Assembly (NCBI GenBank): GCA_963848955.1
Contig: CAWKFQ010000004.1
Location: forward strand, 62,001-126,000
Source of the DNA: DASUPK01 sp963848955
GTDB lineage: Bacteria > Actinomycetota > Thermoleophilia > Solirubrobacterales > 70-9
Direction: 5' to 3'
Length of the DNA stretch: 64,000 nucleotides
The notes below the pieces were generated by a model. The model did no database searches. It was not told where the DNA came from and saw nothing but the letters and a program-made list of their open reading frames with translations. Positions 8,627-21,219 of this stretch are shown here, in pieces. The position numbers were made by a program, and so were the translations under genes. Each line of letters begins with the position of its first letter. Position 1 is the stretch's first letter.

Positions 8627-10892
8627 TGACGCGCCGGCTGCGGGTTTGGGGCCCCTGGGGGGCGCACCTCCGCCGTGGCGCACGCGCCGGGGTTCAGCGG
8701 GCGGTCGAGCCGGAAGACGCGAGACATCGTCGGTGGTCTCAATGCGCGTCCCGCCGGCCACTGCCGTCCAGGTCGCCTCGACCGGCGGCCGCGACTGGAT
8801 GCGCTGGTCGGGGCCGATCACGCGTAGTGGTAGTCGCCGTCATTGAGCGCCGTCACCCACGTCCGGCACTGTTGCGGAGCACGCGGGTCCCGATTCTCCT
8901 GCGCCGCCTCGCTCGCGATCGGCAGGTAGGCGCCGTGCGGGCCGTGCTTCGCGACGTACTGGACGTGGTTGGAGAGGTCGTCGCCGTAGAAGATGTACTG
9001 CTTGAAGCCCGGGCGGCCGCCGACGATGGCGATCCGCGAGTCGTGGGGGTCGGCGCTGGTTGAACCAGGCGAGGGCGGCCTTCATGCCGACCGGGAAGTC
9101 CTTCGGGGCGGTGGAGGCCTGGTAGCGGTCCTTGACGTAGTCGTCCGAATTCGGCCAGCCGATCGCCACGACCGCGGCGAGCCCGACCGCGGCCGCGCCG
9201 GCGAGCATCGGCGCCGGCACCCCCCGCTGTCCGGCGAGTGCCAGGCCGACCGGGACCAGGATCAGGAAGAAGGCGAGCCCGATCGCGCCGAGGACGAAGT
9301 CCTTCTCCCACTCGTCGCCGAGATTCCAGACCGGCACAGCCTGGACCAGCAGCAGGATCGCCAGCGCACCGAGCAGCCACGGCTGGACCCGAGGCCGCAG
9401 CAGGCCCGCGTCGACGCCGAGCAGCATCGCGCCGAGCCCGAGCGCGGGCGAGGCGTAGCGCAGGTTGGTCGTGAACGCGGTCGGGTCGCCCTCGGGGCCG
9501 GCGGCGGTCAGCGGCGTCACGAGGTAGGCGAGGCCGCTGAGCAGCGCGACGATCCCGAGCATCCGGATCAGCGGGGTGCGGCCGCGGAAGATCGCGAGGA
9601 GGAAGCCGCCGATCACGGCCAACAGCACCAGCGGCCAGAGGTCGCCGAAGCTGTCGTGCAGGCCCGGGATCAGGTCGTGGCGAATCACCCCGCCGTCGGG
9701 CGGCAGCAGATAGTGCGCGACGTTGGCCGGGTGGCGGATGTTGATGTCGAGCTGGTCGGGACCCGGCAGCGGCCCCTTGTCGATCCAGGGCAGGGGATTG
9801 CCGGCGTGCACCAGGTTCCTGGCGAACCAGAAGCCGCCGGTGACGAGCGAGCTCACCACCCAGATCCAGGTCGCGCGCCAGCGGTAGCCGGCGCTGATCG
9901 CGATCACGCCGAGGGTCAGGAAGGCGAACGGCGCGAGGAGGTTGAGCTTGGTCCCCAGCGCCAGGCCGGCCGCGAGGCCGGCGACGATCAGCGCGCCGGT
10001 CGAGAGCACGGGCCGTACCCCCGCGCCCGAGTAGAAGCCCCGTTCCGCAACGCCGGCGCCGCCCGCCCCACCCGCGATCGGTCTCACGGTGCCGGCCGCC
10101 GCCCTGCGCCTGCGCGTCGGCATTGACGAGCACCGCCGCGGCGGCGAGCAGGAAGAAGAGGCCGGCAGTGTCGTTCTTGGCGTCGCCCGGTTGGTAGAGG
10201 AGCAGCATGTTCGCGTCGAGGACCAGCGCGATTGCCAGGACCGCGATCGGGCCGCCCCCATAGGGCCGCGCGAAGGACCACGCCGCCAGCAGGCAGAGCG
10301 ACATCCAGCCGATGTTGATCAGCGGCGAGAGGAAGTCGTTGCCGAGGAAGAGGACGCCGACCGAATGGAGCAGCTCGGAGTTCTGCGGGTAGAACCAGAC
10401 CGTGAGGTTCAGGACCTCCGTGAAGTGGAGGGCACCGACCTGGTGGTCCTGGACGAAGCGGGCCGCGAAGGGGGCGTTGTGCCAGGTCGTGTTCGGCAGG
10501 TACATGCCGATGTCGAGACCGGTCTGGGTCGGCATCGCCCAGTGGGCGGCCACCAGCAGCGCTGCCGCGACCGCGACCGCCATCCCGATGGGCGCGACGG
10601 CGGGCGTGGGCAACGCGATGCCCCGGCGAGGGGGCCTGAGGGCCAGCCCGACCCCAACGCCGACGACGATCGTCGCGAGCAGCACCCAGCCGGGCCGATA
10701 GAGGCCGACGACCCCGACCAGCTCGGCGGTCACAACCAGCAGCGAGAGCCCGAGCACCACCTCGGCGAGCCGGGCCGAGGCCCCCGACCATCCGGGCAGC
10801 AGCCGGCCGCGCAGCGCGACGGCTCCGTAGGCCATCGCGGCAGCGACCACGATCAACTCGACCGAGCCCTGGAGGTAGTCGCCGAAGCTCAT
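8623..10892 (-). CDS. GT-C-like polytopic membrane protein, paralogue 2 of 4 (frame disrupted)
   Basis: ATG at 10890-10892 overlaps the stop of paralogue 1 (ATGA). Protein order: MSFGDYLQGSVELIVV and helices; TGLDIGMYLPNTTWHNAPFA; LNLTVWFYPQNSELLHSVG; LGNDFLSPLINIGWM; GTKLNLLAPFAFLTLG; WFARNLVHAGNPLPWIDKG; FTTNLRYASPALGLG; and a soluble C-terminal domain containing KQYIFYGDDLSNHVQYV and FRLDRPLNPGACA. Frame changes are needed near 10100, 9060 and 8823. The conserved FYPQNSELLHG block and the RNLVHAGNPLPW block are shared with all four paralogues. Confidence 0.7.
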
Positions 10893-13147
10893 GCGTGCGC
10901 CGCGTCCCCGAGCTCGGCGCAGGTGGAGGGATCGAGCGGCCCGTCGATCTTGTAGACGGCGGCGGGACCGGACTGGATCACGGTCCGCACGTTCGGGTCG
11001 CTGGAGGTCCAGAGGTTCTGCGGCGGCGCCACTGTCTCGATCACGCCCAGAGCCGGCGTCGTGACGACGTAGTCGTAGTGGCCCTCGTTGATCGTCTGCC
11101 GCCAGAGCGCGCAGGTGTAGATCGGCCTGAAGGTGCCGTGGTTGCCCTCGTCCCCCAGGTACTGGACGTGGTTGCTCAGGTCATTGCCATAGAAGAAGTA
11201 CTGACCGAACGCGGATGCCCGGCCGAACACTCCGATTCGCTGATGGCTCGCCTTCCGGCCCCAGTCCTGGAGCGGCTGCCACTCCGGGGAGGCCCGGAAC
11301 CCTCCGCCCAGCGGCGGTCGCGCGGCGGTGACGTAGCGGTGGTCGAGGTAGTAGTTCTCGCGCACCCGGCCGAGGGCGACGGCCGTGATCGCCATGACGA
11401 GCCCGAAGGAGATGAGCAGCACCGGGCTGAGGCGCGCGCGGAAGCCCGCGACCAGCAGAGCGGGGACGCCGACGATCAGGAAGGCCAGCCCGATCGAGGC
11501 GAGGTGGTGCTTGAACTCCCAGTTCGACTGGATGACCGTCCCCTGGATCAACAGGACGGTGAACAGCCCGATCAGGATCCACGGGCGCCGTCCGTGTCGG
11601 AACCACGGGATCAGCGGGAGCAGCAGGAAGCCGACCATGAGGACCGGAGAGACGTAGCGCAGGTTTGCGTCGAACCCGCTTGGGTCGTACGGGTTCCCCG
11701 AGGCGGTCAGCGGTGTGAAGATGTAGGCGATCCCGGCGACCATGCCGGTGACGGCCAGGATCCGCATCAGCGCGCTGCCGCCCTTGAAGAAAGCCCAGAG
11801 GAGCGCGACGACCACCACGGCGAGGATCACCGGCCAGAGCGGCCCCAGCCGGTCGTGCAGGACGGGGAAGATCTTGTGCTGCCAGACCAGGGGGTCGTTG
11901 TAGTACTCGGCCAGCTTGTGGGGTGGTCGCGGGTAGAGGTTGACCTGATCCGGGCCGGGCAGGTGGATCGGGCCGATCTTGCGGATCTGGGGGAACGGGT
12001 TGAGGGCGTAGACGAAGTTGCGCCCGTACCAGAAGCCGCAGGTGATCACGACCCCGCCGAGCCAGATACCGAGGGCGCGCAGCCAGTGCTGCCGCCCTCC
12101 CAGGATCGCCACGCCGACGGTGAAAGCGGCGATCGTCGCCAGCAGCGTGATCTTCGTGCCGATCCCGATCCCGGCGGCGAGGCCCGCCATGAATAGCGGC
12201 CCGGCGCCCACCGTGGCGAGGGCCCGCGGATCCCCCTCCACGGGCACGTCCTCCACCACTCCCATCTCACCCGTCTCCTCGGGGGCCGGAGCCGGGGACC
12301 CCGTTGCGGTCGCCCGTCCGCTCACCCCGGCCCGGGCCGCCTCACGGATCGCGTGGGCGCTCGCGGCGCCGTCGACCAGGAACGCGAGCGCCGCCATCAG
12401 GAAGAAGAGGCCCATGACGTCGTTCGGTGCCTGGCCGGCCTGCGAGCCCACCATCATGTTCGAGTCGAGGACGACCGCGGCGCCGAGCACAGTGACGCCC
12501 CCGATCCCGTATGGACGCCCGACGCACCAGGCGGCCAGCAGGCAGAGCGCGCACCACATCAGGTTGATCAGCGGCGAGAGGAAGTCGGTGTCGAGCGCGA
12601 CGATCCCGACGCCGTGCAGGAGCTCCGAGTTCTGCGGGTAGAACCAGGCCGCCAGCTTGAGCGGATCGGTGAAGTGGAGCGGCCCGATGTGCCCGGTCTG
12701 GTCGAACCGGGCCGAGAAGGACATGTGGTACCAGGTGGTGTCCTGGTAGTACATCCCCTGGTCGAGCGCCTGGCCGGTCGGGTGGGCCCAGTGGACGACG
12801 ACGAGGACCGCGGCCGCGATCCCGATCGCGGCCATGATGGGGGTCGAGCGCACCTCCGTCGTCCTCGGCACTTCGGGCAAGCCTCTCCGGCGAACGAAGT
12901 AGGTAGTCCCGAGGCCGACCGCGACGCTGCCGAGCACCAGGGGGAGTTCCTTGAACAGCCCGAGCGCCCCGATCAGCTCGGAGACCAGGATCAGCATCGA
13001 GAGCCCGATCACCACCTCTGCGAGGCGTGCCAGCGCGCCCATCCAGGCTGGGACGAGCAGGGCTCGTAGGTGGTAGGCGCCTAGGCCGAGAGCGGCTGCG
13101 ATCACCGCCAGCTCCGCCGCGCCGAGCAGGTACTGGCTTGTACTCAT
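10889..13147 (-). CDS. GT-C-like polytopic membrane protein, paralogue 1 of 4 (intact)
   Basis: The only uninterrupted member of the array, 752 residues, and the template for the other three. The ATG at 13145-13147 gives MSTSQYLLGAAELAVIAA and directly precedes the first helices; the longer in-frame start upstream is charged and unlikely. Roughly a dozen hydrophobic helices span residues 5-620. The first long extracytoplasmic loop holds ALDQGMYYQDTTWYHMSFSA with acidic residues, then AAWFYPQNSELLHGVG. A soluble tail of about 130 residues (GRASAFGQYFFYGNDLSNH, DYVVTTPALG, IDGPLDPSTC) closes the protein. The architecture is that of a GT-C glycosyltransferase of the GT39/ArnT type; donor, acceptor and even enzymatic activity are inference. 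Confidence 0.75.
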   Translation of the reverse strand: MSTSQYLLGAAELAVIAAALGLGAYHLRALLVPAWMGALARLAEVVIGLSMLILVSELIGALGLFKELPLVLGSVAVGLGTTYFVRRRGLPEVPRTTEVRSTPIMAAIGIAAAVLVVVHWAHPTGQALDQGMYYQDTTWYHMSFSARFDQTGHIGPLHFTDPLKLAAWFYPQNSELLHGVGIVALDTDFLSPLINLMWCALCLLAAWCVGRPYGIGGVTVLGAAVVLDSNMMVGSQAGQAPNDVMGLFFLMAALAFLVDGAASAHAIREAARAGVSGRATATGSPAPAPEETGEMGVVEDVPVEGDPRALATVGAGPLFMAGLAAGIGIGTKITLLATIAAFTVGVAILGGRQHWLRALGIWLGGVVITCGFWYGRNFVYALNPFPQIRKIGPIHLPGPDQVNLYPRPPHKLAEYYNDPLVWQHKIFPVLHDRLGPLWPVILAVVVVALLWAFFKGGSALMRILAVTGMVAGIAYIFTPLTASGNPYDPSGFDANLRYVSPVLMVGFLLLPLIPWFRHGRRPWILIGLFTVLLIQGTVIQSNWEFKHHLASIGLAFLIVGVPALLVAGFRARLSPVLLISFGLVMAITAVALGRVRENYYLDHRYVTAARPPLGGGFRASPEWQPLQDWGRKASHQRIGVFGRASAFGQYFFYGNDLSNHVQYLGDEGNHGTFRPIYTCALWRQTINEGHYDYVVTTPALGVIETVAPPQNLWTSSDPNVRTVIQSGPAAVYKIDGPLDPSTCAELGDAAHA

Positions 13148-13283
13148 CGGCTCATGAACAAAACGGGTGGCTCCTCGGCTTCGCCTCCGGGGCCCCCTCG
13201 CATAAAACGCGCACAGCCACATGGCGCGCGCGCGAGCGCGGAATCATATCCGCGGACTAAAGGGGAGGCTCCTTAAGGGCCGT
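13148..13283. other. Intergenic region upstream of the membrane-protein array
   Basis: These 136 bp should hold the promoter of the four-gene array. I see one 6-bp inverted repeat, CGCGGA / TCCGCG (13237-13254, 6-nt loop), in a comparatively AT-containing context, and no clear -35/-10 pair that I would defend. Confidence 0.3.
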
Positions 13284-13601
13284 TCAGTCGTGGCCGACGC
13301 CGTGGACGATGTAGGCGTGCTCGCCGGGCTTGACCATTCCCAGGCGGCGCGCCTCGCGCTCGAGCGCGGCCGGACTCGAGACCTCGTGCAGCTGCCTTGT
13401 CAGGTCGACGCGCTCCTTCTTGAGCTGCGCGAGCTGCGACTCGCTCGACTTGGATCCCTGCCAGGCCTGCATGAGGTTCACCAGCGGGTTCAGGTACGAG
13501 ACGAGCACCAGGAACAGCACGAGCACCAGTGCGATCCGGCCGAGCCGGTCCCAGCGGATCCGGCTCGGACCGCTTCTCCTGCGCACTCGACGTGCTGGCA
13601 T
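13284..13601 (-). CDS. Septum formation initiator FtsB/DivIC family protein
   Basis: A single-pass membrane protein of the divisome that pairs with FtsL-type partners through a periplasmic or extracellular coiled coil. The 105-residue protein has a basic cytosolic N-terminus (MPARRVRRRSG), one helix at about 27-45 (IALVLVLFLVLVSYLNPL), a coiled coil rich in Leu/Gln/Lys (SESQLAQLKKERVDLTRQL), and the closing EREARRLGMVKPGE motif that is diagnostic of the family. Start at the ATG 13599-13601, 31 bp after enolase. The eno-ftsB order is conserved in actinobacteria, which supports the assignment. Confidence 0.88.
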   Translation of the reverse strand: MPARRVRRRSGPSRIRWDRLGRIALVLVLFLVLVSYLNPLVNLMQAWQGSKSSESQLAQLKKERVDLTRQLHEVSSPAALEREARRLGMVKPGEHAYIVHGVGHD

Positions 13602-13632
13602 GGCTCCGGATTCGCCATGCCGTGACGCATTC

Positions 13633-14937
13633 CTACCGCTCGAAGGCCGAGGCGCCCGGGAATTTCGCCCGGTCACCGAGTTCCTCCTCGATGCGCAGCA
13701 GGCGGTTGTACTTGGCGACGCGATCGGAGCGCGCTGGGGCGCCGGCCTTGATCTGGCCCGCCCCCGTGCCCACCGCGAGATCGGCGATCGTCGTGTCCTC
13801 GGTCTCCCCCGAGCGGTGTGAGATCACCGTGGTGTAGCCGGCGTCGCGGGCGATCTGGATCGCCTCGAGCGTCTCGGTGAGCGTGCCGATCTGGTTGACC
13901 TTGATCAGGATCGAGTTGGCGACGCCCTGCTCGATCCCGCGCCGCAGCCGCTCGGGGTTGGTGACGAAGAGGTCGTCCCCGACGAGCTGGCAGAAATCGC
14001 CGATCCGCTCGGTCAGCGCCTTCCAGCCGTCCCAGTCCTCCTCGTCCATGCCGTCCTCGATCGAGACGACGTGGAACCGCGCGCGGACGTCGTGCCAATA
14101 CTCGGCCATCTCCGCGGAGGTCAGCGTGCGCCCCTCGTGCTCGAGCACGTACTTGCCGTCCTCGTAGATCTCGCTGGTCGCCGGGTCGAGAGCGATCATC
14201 ACGTCCTCCCCGGGGGCATAGCCCGCCCCCTCGATCGCCGCGACCAGGAAGTCGAGCGCCGCCTGGTTCGACTCCAGGTCCGGAGCGAACCCGCCCTCGT
14301 CTCCCAGTGCCGTGGAGAGCCCCCTCGCGCCGAGGGCCCCCTTGAGTGCCTGGTAGACCTCGGTTCCGACGCGCACGCAGTCGGCGAAGGTCGGGGCGCC
14401 GGCCGGCACCACCATGAACTCCTGGAAGTCGACGGCGTTGTCGGCGTGAGCACCGCCGTTCAGCACGTTCATCATCGGCACCGGGACCAGCTCCGCCGGA
14501 CCGGCGTCCTTGGCGCCGGTTGCCGCATAGAGCTCGGCGAAGTAGTCGTAGAGCGGCTGACCCGAATCGGCCGCGGCCGCCCTCGCGGTGGCCAGCGAGA
14601 CCCCGAGGATCGCGTTGGCGCCGAGGCGGCCCTTGTTCGGCGTCCCGTCGAGCTCGATCATCGTCCGGTCGAGCGCCGACTGCTCTGCGGCTCGCGCACC
14701 CCTGATCGCCTCCGCGATCTCCCCGTTCACATTGGCGACGGCCTTGGCGACTCCCTTCCCGCCCCAGAGGTCTCCTCCGTCGCGAAGCTCGACGGCCTCG
14801 AACTCGCCGGTGGAGGCTCCCGAGGGGACGATCGCGAGGCCGCGAGCGCCCGAGTCGAGCACGACCTCGACCTCGACCGTCGGGTTGCCCCGCGAATCGA
14901 GCACCTGCCGGCCGTGGACGTTCTCGATCGTCGCCAT
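13633..14937 (-). CDS. eno: Enolase
   Basis: Interconverts 2-phosphoglycerate and phosphoenolpyruvate in glycolysis; Mg-dependent, cytosolic. At 434 residues it has normal length, starting MATIENVHGRQVLDSRGNP at the ATG 14935-14937. Visible motifs are SGASTGEFEAVELRD, the substrate loop GGAHADNAVDFQEFMV, the metal site SIEDGMDEEDW (about 290), the catalytic lysine region ILIKVNQIGTL (about 340) and the signature SHRSGETEDT (about 372). It lies between mazG (26 bp upstream) and ftsB, an order shared with mycobacteria, and is probably cotranscribed with mfd, the PPIase and mazG. Confidence 0.97.
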   Translation of the reverse strand: MATIENVHGRQVLDSRGNPTVEVEVVLDSGARGLAIVPSGASTGEFEAVELRDGGDLWGGKGVAKAVANVNGEIAEAIRGARAAEQSALDRTMIELDGTPNKGRLGANAILGVSLATARAAAADSGQPLYDYFAELYAATGAKDAGPAELVPVPMMNVLNGGAHADNAVDFQEFMVVPAGAPTFADCVRVGTEVYQALKGALGARGLSTALGDEGGFAPDLESNQAALDFLVAAIEGAGYAPGEDVMIALDPATSEIYEDGKYVLEHEGRTLTSAEMAEYWHDVRARFHVVSIEDGMDEEDWDGWKALTERIGDFCQLVGDDLFVTNPERLRRGIEQGVANSILIKVNQIGTLTETLEAIQIARDAGYTTVISHRSGETEDTTIADLAVGTGAGQIKAGAPARSDRVAKYNRLLRIEEELGDRAKFPGASAFER

Positions 14938-14963
14938 CGGGCCGGGAAACCTACCGGGCCGCC

Positions 14964-15569
14964 CTACTCCGCGTCCTCGACAAGGCGGCGGGTCGCCTGG
15001 CGCAGCGCGAGCTCGGGATCGACGCCCAGCTGCCGCGAGACGGCGACGGCCTCGAGCAACAGCTCGCCCACCATCCGCTCGGCCTCGTCGCGCTCCTCGG
15101 GATCCGCCGATGGCGCTCCGGGCTTCTCGCCCTTCGCATCTCCCTCTGGGTCGATCCGGCGCAGGACCTTGCGCGCGTAGAGCAGGGCGGGCAGGTTCTC
15201 GGGCATCCCCTCGAGTGGCTCGCGCTCGCCGGTGCCCTCCACCTCGCGCTTGATCTCCTCCCACTGGGTAAGGACCTGGCCCGCGGTCTCGAGTTCCCGG
15301 TCGCCGTAGACGTGCGGGTGGCGGCGGATCAGCTTGGCGGCGCAGGACTCGGCGACGGCCGCCAGATCGCCCTCGCCGCGCTCCTCGAGCAGCAGGGAGA
15401 GGAAGAGCACCTGGAAGAGGACATCGCCGAGCTCGTCGACCATCGCCTCCGTGTCGTCGCGAGACGCGGCATCGGCCAGCTCGTAGGCCTCCTCGACCGT
15501 GTGCGGGACGATCGAGCGGGCGTCCTGTTCGCGGTCCCAGGGGCACTCCCGGCGCAGCCGCCGGGTCAC
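14964..15569 (-). CDS. mazG: Nucleoside triphosphate pyrophosphohydrolase MazG
   Basis: Hydrolyses (d)NTPs to NMP and pyrophosphate, a house-cleaning or stress role. The 201-residue protein shows RRECPWDREQDARSI at the N-terminus, the metal-binding EEAYEL and DELGDVLFQVLF helices (E-E-x-x-E and E-x-x-D pattern), and ALLYARKVLRRI in the second half. It starts at a GTG; an in-frame CTG 36 nt upstream would add LEALEHLDE, also typical of the family, so the true start is uncertain. It follows the PPIase stop by about 45 bp and precedes eno. Confidence 0.92.
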   Translation of the reverse strand: MTRRLRRECPWDREQDARSIVPHTVEEAYELADAASRDDTEAMVDELGDVLFQVLFLSLLLEERGEGDLAAVAESCAAKLIRRHPHVYGDRELETAGQVLTQWEEIKREVEGTGEREPLEGMPENLPALLYARKVLRRIDPEGDAKGEKPGAPSADPEERDEAERMVGELLLEAVAVSRQLGVDPELALRQATRRLVEDAE

Positions 15570-15614
15570 CTCATCGAGGTGCTCGAGCGCCTCCAGGTAC
15601 CGCGACGGCGCCGC

Positions 15615-16969
15615 TTATCCGCCCGGGGTAAGGCCGGGGATCGAGATGCTGCCCGGCTGGCCCGCGGTGGTGCCCTCGCCGGGCGGGTGCGGGCCCTGCG
15701 GGGCTCCACCCGTCACGGGGACGAACGGCTTGAAGGATCCGGGAGCACCCGGCGTCGGGCCCGTGCCGCTGCACTGCAGCTGGCCGGGCTGACCGCCTGT
15801 GGCCGCGGAACCCTCCTGGCAGGTGGCGAAGACCGGTGCCGGGCAGCCGGTTCCCACCCCGCCGGCCTGCTGCGCGACCTTGCTCGGATCGCAGGTCGGC
15901 CCGCCGCCGCTGAAGTTGTCGCACCCCTGGACCACGAAGTCGCTCCCGCACTGGGTCAGATTGGTCCAGTAGTCGCGGAAGTGGATACCGAAGGCCGAGA
16001 GAGTCTCCTGCTGCTGCTGGCTCTTGATCTGAGCCTTGATCTGGTCGCTGACCTTCGTGGGGGCGCCGCCCGAGGCGCTCGGCGTCGTGTCGTCGAAGCC
16101 CTGGACCTGCTCGGGCGTCGCGGACTCGACCTCGAAGGCGAAGGTGGCGGTCGGAGTCGTGACCGGCCCCTGAACCTGCCCGGTGGGGGCACTGAAGATT
16201 TCGTCGTCGAGGGGCTGCTGGAAGGAGCCGGGCACGACGTCCGTGCGCAGGCCGCCCTTGTCCTTCGAGGTCGGATCGGTCGAGAACTGGGCGGCGACCG
16301 TCTTCCAGTTCGCCGGTGAGGAATCGGCCCTGAGCGCCTGCAGCGCCTGGTTGACCGCGTTCGCGTCCTTGTTCTGGATGATCCGGATCGTTCGCTTGGC
16401 CGGCTGCGTGAACTGCTGCTTGTTCGCGTCGTAGTAGTCCCTGGCCTCGCTGTCGGAGACCGATGGGGTGCTGTTCGAGATGTTGTCCTGGATCTTGGTC
16501 TGGATCAGCTGGAGCCTGGCCCGCTGGACGACGTCTTCCTCGGTCAGGCCCGCCTGGTCGCGCGCCGTCTCGTACTCCTGCTGGCTCTTGAACTGCTGAC
16601 TTGATCTGCTGCAGCGACTGCTGAATCTGCGTGTCCGTGAAGGTGAGCCCCTCCTTATTGGCCTCGCCGACGATCCAGCCGATCTGAAGCGCGCTCTGCA
16701 TCGCCTGGTCCTTGAGCTGCTTGTACTGCGGATCGCTGGCCTGCGGGACCTGCTGGAGGTTGTTCTGCTTGGCCGTCTGCAGCAGGAAGCGATTGAAGTT
16801 CGTCTTGCTGATGTGCCCGTCCTGAACCAGGCCCGGAACGTCGATGCTGGCGTCGTCGATCACGGCGACGTCGTCGGAGGGCACGCTCGGGTGCCCGACG
16901 CCGACGGCGGCGGCGGTGATCGCGACGGTCAGGACGAGCGCCGCCCCGAAGATGATCGCGAGGTTTCGC

Positions 16970-16992
<23 letters not shown>
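15615..16992 (-). CDS. SurA/PrsA-like peptidyl-prolyl isomerase with N-terminal membrane anchor (one frameshift)
   Basis: A predicted extracytoplasmic foldase. Residues 1-33 form a basic N-terminus and hydrophobic anchor (LAIIFGAALVLTVAITAAA). A SurA-N-like helical region follows (GHISKTNFNRFLLQTAKQN, KEGLTFTDTQIQQSLQQIK). After the frame change at about 16600 come a parvulin-type domain (RTIRIIQNKDAN, STDPTSKDKGGL, PTATFAFEVESATPEQ) and a long Cys/Gly/Pro-rich tail ending in PGLTPGG. The tail has four or more cysteines (CGSDFVVQGC, CPAPVFATC), suggesting disulfides. It overlaps the mfd 3' end by 23 bp and takes the position that a lipoprotein gene occupies between mfd and eno in mycobacteria. 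Confidence 0.82.
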
Positions 16993-20338
<3,346 letters not shown>

Positions 20339-20360
20339 CTCGAAATCAGCACGACAAACG

Positions 20361-20379
20361 CCCGGATCGTCGATCCGGG
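20361..20379. promoter_or_regulatory. Perfect 9-bp inverted repeat in the mfd leader
   Basis: CCCGGATCG-T-CGATCCGGG, centred at 20370, ends 23 bp before the chosen mfd start. It could be an operator or an RNA hairpin. If the upstream ATG were used it would be coding instead. Confidence 0.4.
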
Positions 20380-20417
20380 TCATATTGATGCGAGGGTGCT
20401 CCGCAAGGAGCAACCCG

Positions 20418-20442
20418 TTTAAGGCCGGGGCCCGGCCTAAAT
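20418..20442. terminator. GC-rich palindrome between mfd and the VOC gene
   Basis: TTTAAGGCCGGGG / CCCGGCCTAAA forms an 8-bp GC stem flanked by complementary TTTA and TAAA ends, upstream of divergently transcribed genes. The position upstream of both genes argues against a simple terminator, so an operator is equally possible. Confidence 0.3.
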
Positions 20443-20481
20443 CGAGCTTAGCCGTCTGGCCGCGCCGAGTATTTTGGGGGC

Positions 20482-20868
20482 ATGCCTACGCGGCGCGTGA
20501 TCATCGACCACCTCACCATCGGCGTCTCCGACCTGGAGAGGAGCAGGCGCTTCTACGCCCAGGCGCTGGCGCCGCTCGGCTTCGATGAGCTCGGCCCGTC
20601 GGGCGACGCCCACCGCGGGATCTCGTTCGGAACCAAGGACGAGGACGACTTCGCGATCTCTGAGGAGTACGAGCAGGGCGGTCAGCTCCACATCGCCTTC
20701 GCCGCCGACTCGACCGACCAGGTCGACGCCTTCCACGCCGCTGCCATCGCTGCCGGCGGCAGGGACAACGGGGCGCCTGGCCCTCGGCCCGAGTACAGCG
20801 ATGGCTACTACGGCGCCTTCGTGCTCGACCCCGACGGGCACAACGTCGAGGCCGTATTCCACGCCTAG
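20482..20868 (+). CDS. VOC-family protein (glyoxalase/bleomycin-resistance/dioxygenase fold)
   Basis: A 128-residue single VOC module. It opens with IIDHLTIGVSDLERSRRFYAQALAPLGF, the classic first beta-alpha unit with the metal-ligand His10 position, then GTKDEDDFAIS, HIAFAADSTDQVDAFHAAAIAAGG, and ends YYGAFVLDPDGHNVEAVFH with the closing glutamate-type ligand. The fold supports metal-dependent lyase, isomerase or dioxygenase chemistry or antibiotic binding; the substrate is unknown. It is convergent with a second, different VOC gene with 3 bp between their stops. Confidence 0.85.
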   Translation: MPTRRVIIDHLTIGVSDLERSRRFYAQALAPLGFDELGPSGDAHRGISFGTKDEDDFAISEEYEQGGQLHIAFAADSTDQVDAFHAAAIAAGGRDNGAPGPRPEYSDGYYGAFVLDPDGHNVEAVFHA

Positions 20869-20871
20869 CTG

Positions 20872-21219
20872 CTAGGTACCCGCCGCGAGCGCGAACGGGC
20901 TGCCCTCGGAGTCACGGCAGATCGCCCAGCGCTCACCCGGGTGAATCACTGAACCGCCGAGGTCCTGGACGCGCTGAAGAGCGGCCGGAAGGTCGGACAC
21001 TGTGAAATAGGCCAGGGAAGCGGTGTCACCGGGACCGGATCCACGCTCGTGCAGTCCCAGGCGAAGGTCAGCACCGCTCGCCTCCCAGCCCGCTCCGGCT
21101 TCGCTGGGCCTTGGCGTGAGCGCGGCGCCGAGGACGCCGCTCCAAAACCGCCGGGCACGCTCTGGGTCGTCGGCCGGGAACTCGATCAGCGGGGCAGACA
21201 TGCTGTGAGTATCTGCCAT
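20872..21219 (-). CDS. VOC-family protein, duplicated copy A
   Basis: A 115-residue glyoxalase-like protein: MSAPLIEFPADDPERARRFW start region, TASLAYFTVSDLPAALQRVQ in the middle, and GGSVIHPGERWAICRDSEG near the end. The gene has a near-identical but frame-broken copy at 23859-24200. Start: ATG 21217-21219 or the internal ATG at 21199-21201; the latter begins exactly at the VOC fold. Its 5' end overlaps the 3' end of the Mur ligase gene, suggesting cotranscription from the ligase. Substrate unknown. Confidence 0.8.
   Translation of the reverse strand: MADTHSMSAPLIEFPADDPERARRFWSGVLGAALTPRPSEAGAGWEASGADLRLGLHERGSGPGDTASLAYFTVSDLPAALQRVQDLGGSVIHPGERWAICRDSEGSPFALAAGT

Noticed and set aside
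4111..10892. Programmed ribosomal frameshifting as the explanation of the frame changes
   Set aside because: Breaks are many, at different positions in each paralogue, in both directions, and also in unrelated genes; no common slippery site or downstream structure.
5157..12196. Long open frames on the plus strand opposite the membrane-protein array (about 5157-6329, 8993-10126, 10895-12196)
   Set aside because: Compositionally biased (Arg, Gly, Asp, Glu), no start signals, and opposite to conserved membrane-protein sequence.
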